A DNA stretch of 64,000 nucleotides from Eutypella sp. D-1. Lineage: Eukaryota > Ascomycota > Sordariomycetes > Xylariales > Diatrypaceae. Below the pieces are notes generated by a model. That model worked only from the letters and a program-made list of their open reading frames with translations, was not told the origin of the DNA and made no database searches. The position numbers and the translations under genes are program-made. Below are positions 21,346 through 34,666 of the stretch, in pieces. How positions within the stretch are numbered: position 1 is the first letter of the stretch; each line of letters begins with the position of its first letter. The stretch covers positions 1-64,000 of the forward strand of contig JAJTTP010000030.1 of the NCBI GenBank assembly GCA_023313575.1. The letters run 5' to 3'.

Positions 21346-23256
21346 GGTTGATGAATAGGTCGTCGGTCAAGCGGCGAACAATAATGGTAAAAGGAAAGAT
21401 TGGGACAAGGTAATAGATTGGTGTTCATATACTCATTAATCACATTACGAAGGGCAGTTGCTACCGCTATCGGAGCGGCGGCGACACGGGATTATGCACG
21501 TGCTGGAGTTACGAAGCTTACTTTACGAAGTACAAAGCTTATTTATCGATCGATCAGGCAGTCAGGCAGCCAAGTCCGACATCCGCTTCGGGGAATGTCC
21601 CACATATTCATTCTCCGCCAATCAGCATGTGGGGCTGGCTTTCCATGAAGTCGTGGAGTAGCTCACTAGCTTCTGCCGTATAAACTAGCGGGTTGGATTC
21701 CCCGTATCCCCCTCCCCCTTTACTGGATAGTTGAGGGGAATCGAGATGTAGATGCTTAATCACCGCTTTGGCTTTGCCTCGAATTTAATGTCCACGCGAG
21801 ATTCCCAACCTTGGAAGCCGAATCTCTGGGACTCACCTGTTTGCTTTCTCGCTAAACTCAAGGATCCACTTGTACCAGCCACCGGATCTGGATCCGTTGG
21901 TCGCACAAATTTAAGGGATTTTTCTACATCAAATAGGGGTAAAAGAAAGGCTCGGGTGATGGGTAGCTTAGATATATTTCCCGTTGTCGTACCTTCACTT
22001 ACGCACTGGCCTGTCCGACCTGATAGCTGGGGATGGCGACTTACCCGGTCTGGCCATGTTTTCATATAATTGAGTAGGGGCATGCTTATATTTGAGAAAA
22101 CATGGTGTTTGGCAGTTGTAATTGGCGTCGTCGGAGACCGGCAAGGGGTGAGACGCGGAAGCGGGTTCCGACTCTTGTGTCCCGCCGCATCGGTATCGCA
22201 CAAGGAACCCCCTGTAAATGAGCATACGTTATAATTTAAGGGGAAGGCTGAAAAAATGGTTATATTTGAAAAACGAAGATAATTGATGTTATCTTAAAGA
22301 AGGAACGCTGGAATAGAAATGCAAGTCTGGTCCGCATCTTACCATAAAGCTGTGTCTCGTCGTTGTGGATGAGTGGGCGCCAAGGCGATAAATGGTTCCG
22401 CATGAGCAGCATGCATGCTTCTATGAAGCCCAGCGGTATGGAACCATTGGGGAAGCGTATGCCTACTGATACTTGATTCATTGAAGGGATACTGCCGCAT
22501 GAATTCTGAAGGCCATTGGCGCAAGTAATATGCTACATAGGCCGTTGATAAAACGCTAAACCATATCGTTCACCTGGCTGCCCCATAAGCCTGACATTTA
22601 GCATGAAACAGGGGTGAACCATGGCATCTTCTTTGAACAGCGACTCTCTGACTGGTCCTTCTGACAGATCAATTTGCCTGTCACACACCTCCATACCATG
22701 TCCAGACCGTTTTCCTTGATATCATTCACCTTCAAGATGAACGGGGAGATGACTTATTAGGCAATCAAAGGCCACGGTTCCTGAATAGGGCGGCGAACCT
22801 CTCTCGAGCTGAAAAGGTTCGGGGGGCGGTTCTTGATCCCCATCACCGGGTGTTGCCTCCGCGCCCGCGGCGGCTTCGGAACCCAAAATAAAGGAGCTAG
22901 CCCCCACGCGCAAACATCTGGGTTGTCAACGACTCACAATGAAAATCCCAGCGCGATGGTAGCACGAGGAGAAACGGGGACTTTTGCGTGGTGCAGATAA
23001 CAGATTCTGCAGATATGACGGGGAAGCCTTTTCCGTAAGGCTGGGGGTTTTGCTGAATAACAACCTAAGCTGGAGACTGGCACCGATTCTTATGAGCTCG
23101 TAGCAGTTTATTGAAAAATAGTTGCTTAAGCTTACCATTCGAGACGTGTGGCCAGTTAAAAGACATAAACCCTGGTAGCAGCATCTTTCTCGCGATTCGA
23201 CACTGGCTGTCCTGATTGCCCATATCCCCTTAACACACGAGAAAAAGCGAGCAGAG
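21346..23256. other. Intergenic, nothing supported
   Basis: Several short frames on both strands (the longest 147 codons, minus, 21760-22203) show no domain, no signal and no consistent codon use. The last part is the leader of the receptor gene. Confidence 0.5.
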
Positions 23257-24924
23257 ATGGACTATGGCACGAAATATCTTCAAACGCGGGGCGCCCTCTC
23301 AAACACCGAGCAGAACCGCGTATTTGGGGTTGCTATCTCGTTTATCATCATCATTGCTGCTGCCATGGCCATCCGTATTTATGTACGGTTTGGCATAATC
23401 AAATCGGTAGGAGCCGATGACAGTAAGCCTCCCCCAACAGTAAAGCCAAATGTGTTTCCGGGGGGATTCAAGAAGTCCCGGCTGACATCTGAGTTGCAGT
23501 TCTCATGATTTTAGGAACGGTAAGAGAGCCGGAGTAAAGAAGCATTCCTCAATGGGCGGGCCTTTGTTCTGACAAGATCTAGCTGGCGGCGTTCGGGCTA
23601 TCGGCGGCGTCCATGGTAGTTGCATACTATGGCGTGGGAGTCCAAAGTAAGATCTCCCCTATAATCGGGCTGGTAAAGTTAACTGACGGTCGTTCTCGCC
23701 CCTTAGTGGATCAAATCCCCCCGGAGGACTTTAGGCCAATGTTGAAAGCGGTCTACTCGACGAGACTCCTATACGTCGTAGGAACGATGCTGGTTAAGAT
23801 GTCACTGCTGACGTTCTATCTACGACTGGATCAACGAACACGTGAGTGTCCTCTTTTTTCCCGCGTTATCCTAGACACGCCTTCCTTCATCGTGCGGCAT
23901 CCCCTACGAAGTTAGGAATGAACAGACAGACTAACCGAATTTTCTCGACTCGCGCGCACAGGGATGCGGTGGACGGTGTTCGTGCTGATGTTCGTGACGG
24001 CGGCATTTTCGGCGGCGAGTTTCGGGATTTCCACCTTCATATGCTACCCGCCGTCGGTGTTCTGGACCGAGGAGCTAGAGGATGGGTGGTGCATGGATTC
24101 GAGGGCACAGCAGGAATTCTACGACGCCAACGGCGCCCTCAACATCGCCACCGACCTCGCCATTTACATCGTCCCCATCCCCATGCTCTGGCGCATCCAA
24201 CTCCCCATCCGCCAGAAGATCCTGCTCACGTTCATCTTCGGGCTGGGACTGGTCGCTATCGCTGGTGAGCCCCTCTCCCCGTCATCAGTCTGTTCCAATT
24301 CTTGTCATGGCCGAATGAAGTACACCGTAACTGACATGTCCCAAAGCTAGCTGCGTCCGCTTCGCGTACGTGCGGCTCCTCGCGCACACGGAGGATATGT
24401 ACTTCTACCTTGCGGACAGCCTGAACTGGTGCTCGATAGAGATATACCTGGCGATCTTCTGCGGCTCAGCGAGCGCCTACCGGATCTTCCTACGCACATA
24501 CCTGCCGACGCTTATGGGGAGCACGCGCGGAAGTAATAGCAATAACAATAAGGCCTCGGAGGACCCGAGCGGCGGCTCCACTTTGCGAGGAGGCGGCGTC
24601 GGAGGTAGTAGTAGGAGTAGTAGGGGCCATCCGTACCGGGGGTTCGGGGGAAGAAGATCGACCACGATTACCGGCGGCAGGGGTGGCGCGCATCCGTTTA
24701 GGGACGCGAATACGGACGCGGAACTGGGCCTCAACGAAAGCGAGGAGTTCATCATACAAGGAGGCAGCCCGGGGAAGACAGAAATTCACATGCGGACGGA
24801 GTTCCGGATGGAGGTCTTGGACTCAAGGAATGTTGCCGCGGCTGCCGACGAGGACGATGAGGGCCTCTACGGCAGGGCCCTGGGAGAATTGCCGGCGGTA
24901 AGCGACTCGCGCCGTTACAGGTGA
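23257..24924 (+). CDS. Fungal rhodopsin-domain (PTH11/SAT4-like) seven-helix membrane protein
   Basis: Proposed exons: 23257-23422, 23515-23519, 23583-23841, 23962-24264, 24347-24924; 436 residues. Seven hydrophobic segments follow the fungal rhodopsin-domain pattern, from IRIYVRFGI...GADD after helix 1 to an NWCSIEIYLAIFCGSASAYR segment in helix 7. The cytosolic tail is Gly/Ser/Asn-rich. The family includes the PTH11-like receptor of rice blast and many uncharacterised plasma-membrane proteins. The second exon is only 5 nt. It is required because exon 1 ends in phase 1 and exon 3 begins in phase 0; GAACG, flanked by TTTTAG and GTAAGA, fills the gap exactly. All other junctions have standard GT-AG signals and correct phase. 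Ligand unknown. Confidence 0.85.
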
Positions 24925-25515
24925 CGGTTGCGAGGCGTAGTTTAATGTCAGACTCGTCATGAGAGTTAAGTGAGGGGCGTTATCGAGTCGAGGTTAAGCA
25001 TTGAGACACTTCACACCCCCACCCTGCCCCTATCATTCACCTCGTGTCCAACGGTGCTGGGTACCGCGTACGCTGAATGAATGAATGGCCTTAACGAGTC
25101 TATATCTTACCCCCGAGTCTTCATAGTAAATATCTAGTCCGTTTTAATATCATGTATGCTCTAATGAAACAGATAACTAACGAGCAGGGTCTCCTCTGAT
25201 ATAAATGTAGCATGCCTTGATTATTTATACATACCAGGACGAACGTCGTCTAACTTATGGAATATGAAGGTAGCCTTATTGTCGTATTTTTTTGGTGGGG
25301 AGAGGAGCTTTTAATAAAACCGTATTGGAACAAACTTGGCGTTAGGGTGCTGCTGGAAGCGCGACGCATGTAGAGGCGGGATGGGCCGCGTGTGCCAAGA
25401 CATTGTGCCCCACACACCACTATTCCCATAAGGATGCTAGCTATCGAGATGCGTATGCGTACTTATCACATGCATCTAACCTTTCTAACATCATCAATCT
25501 TGCCAGACACTAGGT
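24925..25515. other. Intergenic, nothing supported
   Basis: 3' UTR of the receptor gene and promoter of the transporter gene, both on the plus strand. No further element recognised. Confidence 0.5.
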
Positions 25516-27151
25516 ATGGACGAGGAGAACTATAGAACATCTATGGATGATAGCCCGCGACCGCCGAAACGAGCTGTTTTGCCCCTCCTCGGCCTGTTGC
25601 TCGCTGTGCAGCTCTCATGGAGTCTCTACCAGCTCCCTCTGAACAGGGCTGTCGAGAGACGCTTATGTCGGAAATACTACATCGAGAACGGGCCGGAGGG
25701 CGCCATTAACCCCGACGGAAGCGTCGATGAGGGCCTCTGCAAAATCGACGAGGTCCAGCAGGGTCTAGCCTGGGTGCTGGGCGCCATGGAAACAGCTTGG
25801 ATCGTAGGCGGTAAGGGCGTTCCATACAGCCAGAAAGATTGCAGACCTCATTGATCTGATATACGGCAGATTTTGTCATGACTATCCCGCTCGGCTTCGT
25901 AGCCGAGAGGTACGGCCAGAAGATTGTCCTCTGGCTGAACCTGGTTCCCCGGATCTGTACGATGGGGTGGGCCCTCGTCGTGGGGTTCGACGAGACCCTC
26001 CCTCTTGCGTCAATCGTCGCCGGCCCTATACTGTCTCTTCTTGGCGGCGACTGCGTCTTTAACTCGATCACGTACGCATTAGCAGCCGGTCTTACTGATG
26101 ATTACGTGACTCGGTGAGTTGCTACGAATTATTGCAGATAGTAAATCATTGATGCTGACCACTTCTTAGCGCTACCTATTTCGGTTGGATGAGCTCCATC
26201 TCGTATATTGTGAATCTCCTCGGCCCTGGTGTGGCCGGTCTGACTATGAGCGTCACCCTCTGGCTCCCATTCGTCATCTCGATATGCCTCCTTCTGCTAG
26301 CGATCCCTACCATCTCTCTACTGCCCGGCGGTGACGCAGCGCAGAGTTCCGCGCCGTTCTCCACAGCGGAAGACGACGAACAGCGGAGACCGCTGATGCC
26401 CTCCCCGGTCCTGAAGGCCCAGCGCTCAGACTCATCATTATGGCGCTCGATACAGGGCAGGGTCCGCGAATTGCGGATGACGGTGGCGAGTCATCCGCGG
26501 AATCTCGTGCTCTTGCTGATCAGCTTCTTCCTCACGTCGCTGGCAAGCGCGGACACCAAGCTCCTCCCGCAATACATCTCGAAGCGGTACAGCTGGACAT
26601 TCGCATCGGCCGGCTACCTGCTCTCGGCCAAGGCGGTCGTCAACTTCCTGCTCCTCACCCTCGTGGTTCCCCGCGTCCTGCGCTCCAGCGCGGCCACGGC
26701 AGCGCCCGAGTTCTCGGACGGCGTTAATGTCCGCTACGCGCGCGCCTGCCTGGCGGTGTCAGTAGTCGGAGCGCTGGCCATCGCGATTGCGGGCACGATC
26801 TGGCTTCTGTTCCCGTCGCTCCTGGTCTATGCGCTCGGCTCGGCGCTGCCCGTGTTCACGCTATCGCTGCTGAAATCGCCGTCGGTGTCGCCGTCTCCGC
26901 CCACGGGACACGGCGCTGACCGTGACCGGGACGAAGACCGGACCCGCGACGCCGCCGAGACCCACCTCTTCTCCATCGTCATGATGGTCCGGACCCTGGG
27001 CTCACTCGTTGGCGCGCCCCTAATGGCGCTGCTCTGGGTCCGGGGAATCGTAGTCGGTGGCGCGGGCACGGGGATACCGTACTTCGTCAGCGCCGCCTGT
27101 TACGTCGCTGCCATCGTGGTGTTTTCCGGCATTGACATCCGGCGACGTTGA
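25516..27151 (+). CDS. Major facilitator superfamily transporter
   Basis: Exons 25516-25810, 25870-26113 and 26170-27151 (introns 59 and 56 bp, GTAAGG and GTGAGT donors) give 506 residues with about 12 hydrophobic segments. The first helix (LPLLGLLLAVQLSWSLYQ) is followed by the LPLNRxVE and LCRKYY motifs of a fungal MFS group resembling the SLC46-type carriers. The loop after helix 2 has GFVAERYGQK, the MFS signature between helices 2 and 3. A cytosolic central loop with acidic and Ser-rich residues separates the two halves. Members are often called general substrate transporters and some sit in toxin or metabolite clusters. The substrate here cannot be inferred, and no cluster backbone enzyme is nearby. 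Confidence 0.9.
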
Positions 27152-28259
27152 ATTGGATTACCCGATAGGGTATTGTTTTTAAAATGAAATCCCCACTAGA
27201 GGCTCAAGCATCCTTGAACCGGGCGGTGTGAAGTTATTTCATTTGATTTCCCACTAACTAATGTGTGTATCTACCCAAGTACTTACACCAAAACCCTACC
27301 CGTAGAACCTACCAAAATAGTCGGTGTTGTTTGTCGATTCTACGTGTCTAATCGAAGTACACAAGCTGAACGATTCAGCGACCCGGATATGTTGGCGTTG
27401 CAATGACGACATTGATTCACACCGGTCCTACTCGATCTTTATAGCGTTTTAAGATTACACCTTATTTCGGGTTGCAAGTTCTTGTAAATACCTAGGTATA
27501 CATGAGCCAGTCCAATAGTAGGCTTAGCGCTGCCCCACATCTTCCACATCTGCCACTAAGATGATTGAGAGCCACCCAAGACGGCAAACGGCACCGCACC
27601 GAACCTGCTGGACCTGTCAATCCTGTCAAGCCTGTGAAGCTGTAGATTCGCTAGTCTGTTAGCGGTAATCTGCCAATCTGCTTGTCCAGATCGCACTAAC
27701 TAAATGGGTAGTAAAAGGGTCCCATCCGGCTTGCGGCAGTTGCCCAGCCCAAGTAGTGTGTCAAGGGTGTTTCCTTCCAAGGTTTCATGGGGGGATTTCA
27801 TGGTGGGATTTCATGGCCTGGGTTTGTTGTGTGGGTTGGTCCAGAACCGAACGATCTTTCCAATTCTTCGTCGTCGTCGTCCTTGATGTTATTCCCTGAG
27901 TGGTGTGATGCTTCGTGAATGTTCTACATGTTCTTCTCTTCTCTTCTTCCCTTCCACCATTCCAGGGGCATGTACATATAGCCAATTAAAGTAAACTCGG
28001 ACCTTTTATCACACATACCCTGGCCATTGGCATGCTCATTTGTCTGCGAGCTTGCTTCAATTCCTCTTCGTAGTAAATAACAGTTACGTACTACAATTAT
28101 CCCGACGATCAAATATATCGAACATTCATCACCTGGCTCGACAGATTAAGCCCGGTAAAAGAAACAATTTGGATCATTAGAAGTCGAAGCCTTTAGGACT
28201 TTCAAACCCCTTGAACCATCCAACGGAACAAGCCGTCTAATAAATACCAATACCCTTAG
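27152..28259. other. Intergenic, nothing supported
   Basis: No coding frame with support; includes the leader of the PNS1 gene. Confidence 0.5.
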
Positions 28260-30047
28260 ATGGCGAACTACCATCCTGGCGGCGGCGACGGCGCCCCTTA
28301 CTACAATAACGGCGGCTACCAGCCACAACAACCATACGGACAACCCTATGGACAACAGAATGGCCAACCCCAGTACGGACAGCCTCAGTATGGACCACCA
28401 CAACCCGCGTATGGACAGCCAACACCCCCGGAGAACTACGGCTATGGGGAGAAGCCGACATTTGAACAGACTTTCAAGGTTGAGAAACCCAAGTGGAACG
28501 ACCTCTGGGCCGGTATCCTATTGTTGCTCGTCTTCTTCGGCTTCGTTGCCGTGTCCGGCCTCTCCATCCACGCCTATGCTACTGACAGGGCGCGTCGCGG
28601 AGGCGGCATCTACGGTAGCACGCAGAGCGTTGGCCTCAACTCTAACACCCTCATACTCTTCATGATCGTCATGGCTGTCGCCTTTGCCCTCAGCTTTGCC
28701 TATATAATGTTAGCCCGCACTTTCCCCAAGCAGTTCATCTGGGTCACTGGCATCCTCAACATCGTGTTCGGGCTTGGAACCGCCATCTACATGTTGTATC
28801 GTCACTACTGGAGCGGTGGGATCGTCTTCCTCATCTTCAGCGCCTTCCTCATATTTGCCTTTATCACCTGGATTCCCCGCATTCCTTTCAGTGCCCTCAT
28901 GCTAAAGACCACCATCGATGTCGCGAAGAGCTACGGCCACGTCTTCATGGTCAGTGCGCTTGGTGGCCTGCTGGCCACCGCCCTCGCCGCCTGGTTCTCT
29001 GTCACTTTCGTCGCCGTTTACGTCAAGTGGTCACCTTCGAGCAACGGAACGTGCCCCAAGGGTACGGACTGTTCTTCGAGTACGGTCACGGGCCTGCTAG
29101 TATTCATCACCTTCGCCATGTATTGGGTTTCCGAGTGGCTGAAGAACACCATCCACACCACCATCTCTGGCGTCTACGGCTCCTGGTACTTCCACCCGCA
29201 GAACCCGCCCCAGGGTGCCACCCGCGGTGCCCTTAAGCGGTCTCTCACGTATAGTTTCGGATCTATCAGCCTGGGCTCCCTGATAGTGGCTATTATCAAT
29301 TTTCTACGCCAGCTATGCTCTGTGGCCAGGCGCAGCGAGGCGGCTGATGGTGATATCTTTGTAAGTCTATCTAGTTCACATCGTAGTTGTCTGTTTTACA
29401 AATCCCTAACGAGTGGTGACTAATACGTGGCTGCAGGGCTACATCGCCTTCATGATTCTTGGCTGCATCCTCTCCCTCCTCGAGTGGGCAGTGGAGTTCC
29501 TTAACCGATATGCCTTCTCTTACATTGCGCTGTACGGCAAGGCATATTTCGCCGCGGCCAAGGATACCTGGACGTGAGTACCAGACCAGCCTTCTTACAC
29601 TTTGGTGCAATTATCTAAATGTCGCGCAGGATGATCAAGCAGCGCGGCATTGACGCCCTCGTCAACGAGTGTCTCGTCGGTCCCGTTCTGGGCTTCGGTG
29701 CCACGTTCGTCGGATACGCTTGCGGTCTGCTCGCATACGTATACCTCGTGATAACCAAACCGGAGTACAACAATGGCGGGTCCTACACACCGGTCATAGT
29801 GGCGTTTGCCTTCCTGTAAGTTTGAAATGATACGTTCATTTCAGCTATATTCTAGTTTCTAACACCATCCCGCTACAGCATCGGTATGCAAGTCTGCAAT
29901 GTCTTCACGACCCCGATCAGCTCGGGCATCGATACAATCTTCGTCGCGTCAGCTTGGGAGCCTCAGGTCATGATGCAGAACCACCCGGAACTGTACGACG
30001 CCATGGTCCGCGTCTACCCCGAGGTCCAGACTGCCATTCACGCGTAA
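28260..30047 (+). CDS. PNS1: Choline transporter-like protein Pns1 (CTL/SLC44 family)
   Basis: Exons 28260-29360, 29437-29573, 29630-29815 and 29879-30047 give 530 residues, close to yeast Pns1 (539). The cytosolic N terminus (about 1-70) is rich in Gln, Pro, Tyr and Gly with repeated YGQP units. About ten hydrophobic segments follow, beginning LWAGILLLLVFFGFVAVSGL. The C-terminal part (FLNRYAFSYIALYGKAY, then IKQRGIDALVND-like and AFLIGMQ) is the CTL signature region. The family transports choline or related amines in animals; the substrate of fungal Pns1 is not established. All introns are 56-76 bp with standard donors, CTAAC/CTAAT branch sites and correct phase. Plasma-membrane location expected. 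Confidence 0.95.
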
Positions 30048-32151
30048 AGGCGTGATGCCTAAGAGTGGTGTAAATGGTGGCGACGCCGGGCGCTAATTAT
30101 GGAAATTTGCTTTCTTCGGTATTCGAATAACGATTGGCTATTTAGATTGTTACCATCCGAGCCCAAGTTGCCAGGCCTATCCTATCATGCATGGGCAGAT
30201 TTCGGAGCTTGGGTACTATTCTTCTTGTACTAGCTGTTACTTCTAGTTCATAGTCATCGTTTTTCTCCCTCGCTATTACCTAAGTGTTGTTGCAAGTTTT
30301 AGTGCTAAGACATCCATCCTATGTGATAAGCTCTTAGGAAATATACAACTGATACCAGACCGTCCATTTATGTTAGCCACAGACGACAATATACAAGGAT
30401 GTTCCGTTTTATACCCTCTACATAAGTGTTGAGGTATTGACCATCTATTATTTGGCCTGAGCACTCAATATAACTGGATGCGCACTTCTCAAGACTCACG
30501 GTTGGCGATGGAGTACCTGCAGTCTTCCAGAAATCTATGGAATATATATATATTTAAAAGCAATCTGTCTGATACTCGCAACTTGAACGGTTTCCTAGAG
30601 AGTTGTAAGTTAGGATACTGTATAGTTGGCTAGGAGAATGGATTTTCGATCACGACCTTTGTCTTGGAGTCAATTAATGGGTCATATGCAGGCTTGAAGC
30701 TACCCGCTGCTATGAAGTCATCCACTCGTGATTGGGCAGTAGTGTGTACGACGGGAAAGTACGTATTCAGGCGAACTGAGTGATCATCTGCGCGCTATGC
30801 CCGAATTTAGATTAGCGTCTTAAGGCAAAAGAAAGAAAGGCTCTTAGGCTATTCCCGAAGGGAGGACATAAAAATTGGAAGTACGCCCCCATCCCAATAC
30901 TTGCAACTATGGGCATCTGCGGTGATTCCGCTTGGCTTCAAACACCAAATTTTTATGTCGGTTATTCGCCCCCAGCAGCTGAAGTAGCGTTGTATTTGTA
31001 GCCGAAGTGATGCTGGTAAGTTTGTACATTAAGTAGCCCTACGTCATGCCTGATGCCCCGCTATACTGCAGTTAGTAGTTGCGTAGTTGGTTAAGTAGCC
31101 AGTTTAGGGGCTTTTTTTTTCCTTGTCTGCGTAGTAGAACTGGAGCCCTGCTATGTTTTGTTTCAAACGTTTCATTGTCTTATTTCATCTTTTTGCATTT
31201 AGTTGTTGTTTAACAAGGGCTGAAAAAATGAAGACTATGATATATTCAGTGTGACCCTCTTTCAAGCCCTTCCCTAAGCTTAGGTTTCGCATAGCACGGT
31301 GGACTCGTCCGATCTTCAGGGCTGTAACGTAGCAGCCTGAAGATACATACCAGGAGGTAGGTTTGTAGATACCTAGCAGTCAATGGTAGACCTTCAGGGC
31401 TCTTATTAGCAGTGACACACCCCATGTCCACGGGTATGGTTCAACCATTTCCTGAAACGTTATTGGATGATCTGTCGTACTATCTAGGTATACACACCTG
31501 GGCAGCTATATGTACATACATGGATATAGGTACCTTGTTAGGTACATACATACTTACCTACTCGTAGACATGTAGGTTGCCTTCAAGGTTGACTGTGTTG
31601 GGCAACTTTATACTTTATAGAACCTTGGAACTTTTTTATGGATGCCCCTCTTCTTTCTTTTTCTTTCCCGTCACCTTTTTTTTATTAACCAAGCAAAGAA
31701 CAACAACCAAAAGGCAGCCATTGAGAACAAGCCATTCATCATTCCAGATCCAGTTAACTATCCATCCATCTGTCTCTCTCCCACATATTCCTACGATCCT
31801 CAATAAACTCTCATCATCTTACGAATTCGCACGCCGAACTTTCGTGTATATTGATTAATCTCTCTCGATTGTGGAACCGACGAACTAACGAATCGACGCG
31901 CAAAGTGTCACACAAGCGAGCTGAGCATTCGCGAGTGCCCAACTAAACTAAACTGAACTGAACTGAACTGAAACTGAACTTGGGCGCGCGTTTGCTGAGA
32001 GGCCACACCATCCAATCCGTTTGCTCTTCGTCATCTACGACGCATTTCCTTCTGAGCGACGCCGGGGCTTTACCCTCACCTACCACCTGCACCTTCGTGT
32101 GCCAATTCATAATTCGTCGGTCGTGTCGCGCCATATTTGACCTTCGTAATC
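30048..32151. other. Intergenic and long leader, simple repeats only
   Basis: No supported gene. Contains a TATATATATAT tract near 30542-30555, several TACCTA/TAGGTA motifs at about 31485-31570, and an AACTG-type pentanucleotide array at about 31943-31979 in the presumed 5' leader of the next gene. Confidence 0.5.
31943..31979 (+). repeat. Pentanucleotide (AACTA/AACTG) microsatellite
   Basis: About seven imperfect 5-bp units, AACTA then AACTG, about 170 bp before the next start codon. Confidence 0.7.
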
Positions 32152-33541
32152 ATGTCTCAATCATCTTCTTCTCAGCCGCCGCAGCAGCAGCAACAGCCGA
32201 GCGCCCCTATGCTCATTAATGTCCCACCTCCTCCCTCCAATCCAGATACCCCGACTGAGATGCCGTAAGTCTCTTCCTATCACATGCTTTTTTTTCCCCC
32301 CTTCCCGGCCTATCGGTCGCAGTGATGCTACATTCTTAAAACCTTCATGCTGATTGACATCCCCTGTTAGTGGCACACCCACCAGCACCACAACCTCATT
32401 GTCCGCAATTTCCACAATAGCTATCAAAGACGGCCATCGCGGCCATGGACCCGGTCTCGGCAGCCTACGAGGCCACAACCACAACCCATCAGCCAGCAGC
32501 CTCGAAGCTGAGCGCGCCGACCGAATTAGCCGACTCACCGGCCTTGAGCGCGTATCTACCGTCCGCGGCCAGCAGATTTCTGGCAACTCCTCCCCCCAGG
32601 CAGTCAATCCCACTTTGCAGCAGCTCGCCGTGAACAATAATGCACCCGCATACTTCGACTCCAACGGCCAGCCCACCGCCGCGAATAAGATGAGCACGGT
32701 CGGCACCGCCTCCGCTACTGGCAGCGTCGGCGCACGAACGACTACCGAAGCCGATGGCGATGACGACGGCATGAGCATGGATACGGATACGAACTACCGC
32801 ACCATGGACGTAGACTCCACCTCTGGTGCCATTGACCCTATGGATGAGGATCTGGCCAACCGGTCCGTGGGCGGCTTCGAGGACCGAGAGGACCGCATGA
32901 GCGACGACGGCACAGCAAGTCTCGTTGGCTTCGGCGAGGGCGCCAACAGCACTGTCAGCGGACCCATATATCACCGGCGACCACTCCCAGGCGGCGGCAG
33001 TGCCGGCGGGGTTTCAGGCGCATGGGCCCTTGAGCGGAGCAGCTCAAATCTTAGTGAGGCGGCGATGGCGATGGCGCGCAATCGGGAGCGGGATCGAGAT
33101 CGGGAGCGGGAGAAGGAACGGGACAGGGCGTGGGCCGGTGCCTCATCCGCGGCCGCGGCGGAGTACCCGCCCGACACGCCTGCCAGCTCCTCCGCGGCGG
33201 CCGAGAGACGCGACGCCAAGTACGTGGACGGCGTGGCGCTCGACGGCGGCGGACACGTCGGCACGACGGACGACGAGATGTTCGTGGATACCACGACGCG
33301 GGGCCCCGTCCCCGTCGTCGGCAACCACACCCAGAGCCCCGTCCAGCAGCCGGGTCGTCCGCAAACGAGCGCGCTCCGCGAGGGCGTCGGTGGCCCCGCC
33401 GTCCGCGAGGCCGCTGAGCGCATCGTCCGCGAGCGCCTCGACGGCGGCGAGGGCCGCGTCGCCACTGGCGCTAACACTCTCGGCACTCCGCAGAGCGGCG
33501 AAAAGAAGCTCGGGCAGTTCTACTTCGAGGAGAAGAAGTGA
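32152..33541 (+). CDS. Conserved-type fungal disordered protein, function unknown
   Basis: Exons 32152-32264 and 32371-33541 (106-bp intron, GTAAGT donor, TTAG acceptor, phase 2) give 427 residues. No enzymatic domain is seen. The protein is Ser/Thr/Gly/Ala-rich and mostly disordered. It has a Gln/Pro-rich start (QPPQQQQQP), a basic RISRLTGLERVSTVR motif, an AYFDSNGQPT motif, an acidic middle with repeated DxDTxxxxMDVD, a GTASLVGFGEGANSTVSGP motif, an Arg/Asp/Glu repeat (RERDRDREREKERDR), and an end with GTPQSGEKKLGQFYFEEKK. Such motif islands in disordered surroundings suggest a regulatory or scaffold role. I recognise the general type from fungal genomes but no name. Confidence 0.8.
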
Positions 33542-34570
33542 AACGTGATGTAATGTGATGCGGTATCGGTATTACTTTTCAGGGAAGGGACGAGGCGAGG
33601 GGCGTGGTCAGTACATGCGGTATGATTTACGGATATGGGATACGGAATACGGCCCCCCCGACAAAGGGGTGTGGTTTGGGTGTGGGAGTGGTGTTTCTAG
33701 TCAATTTTCTGCCCCCATCCTTATGGCCTGTTTTTCTTTTGGACTTCATTCGTGGTATTGACTATTTTCCAATTGCGGGTTGGAGTTTTCAAGGCGCAAC
33801 GACAATTAAGAAAAGAGAAAGATGGGGAGGGAGGGAGAGGCATATATCAATCCTCCCATGCGACGATGGGGTGTTTTGTTCGGTTTTTGTTTGTTTTTTC
33901 TTCTACCCCCCCGAGGTTTGAATAACTACCGTCTATTATGTTTTATTACCAATACATACTACCACCATTACAACTTCTTCGTTCGTCTTGTCTGTTAATA
34001 CCCACGCCTACCTACCTATCTACATGGTGACTCACATACATTGGTAGCTTGCTTATTAGGTGTTTTATCTACTACACGCTTGCTTAGATTACCTTACCTT
34101 ACCATACCCATGTAAAACTGTGTATTGCTTAGGGCCCCCAGCCCCGATCTATCTATCCCGAAAGTATCTGTAGTCGCGTGCTTTACTAAGCCGCACCTTC
34201 TCCCGCCTGAGATGAATGAGTAGGAAGTGACTGGACTGAGTCTGGTTTAGGAGTTGTTGTTGATTTATATGACTGGAAAGATTCACCTCACTACCGATAT
34301 CTACTCCAGTATAACGCCCCTAAATTTACAATCAAATATCCCGCGGTTGTACACAGAAGACAAACTGACAAAGCAAAGGTTTTTTGGGTGCGGAGGTCTA
34401 GTCATGGTGGGGGGGAGTGGCAAGAACAATAGAGAGGTAGTGGTTACACTAACACCCACTGTTGTTTGTGGTATGGTCTAGTGATAGCGTAGCGCGGCTA
34501 TAGATCCAAATAAACTTGCCAACCTGCAACCACAACTTGGGATCGCAGTATCCGATCCCGGCGAAAAATC
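33542..34570. other. Intergenic, nothing supported
   Basis: 3' UTR and spacer; CTAC/CTTAC-rich stretches at about 34010-34110. No gene. Confidence 0.5.
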
Positions 34571-34651
34571 GGCACTTTGGCGGAGTGGTTAACGCGATGC
34601 CCTGCTAAGGCATTCCCTTCGGGGGCGTGTGTTCGAATCACACAGGTGTCG
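34571..34651 (+). tRNA. tRNA-Ser (anticodon GCU)
   Basis: 81 nt with a 7-bp acceptor stem (GGCACTT against AGGTGTC), a D arm (GGCGGAGTGGTTAACGC), an anticodon stem ATGCC/GGCAT around loop CTGCTAA with GCT at 34604-34606, the long variable arm typical of serine tRNA (around CCCTTCGGGGG), and a T arm with GTTCGAATC. No intron. Internal A and B boxes for RNA polymerase III are intact. It decodes AGC and AGU. Confidence 0.96.
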
Positions 34652-34666
34652 TTCTTTTTGTTTTTT
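34652..34666 (+). terminator. RNA polymerase III terminator of tRNA-Ser
   Basis: T5 (34655-34659) and T6 (34661-34666) runs directly follow the tRNA. Confidence 0.8.

Noticed and set aside
21752..22203. Overlapping 105- and 147-codon frames on both strands
   Set aside because: Neither has a recognisable motif, and the frames mirror each other as expected by chance.
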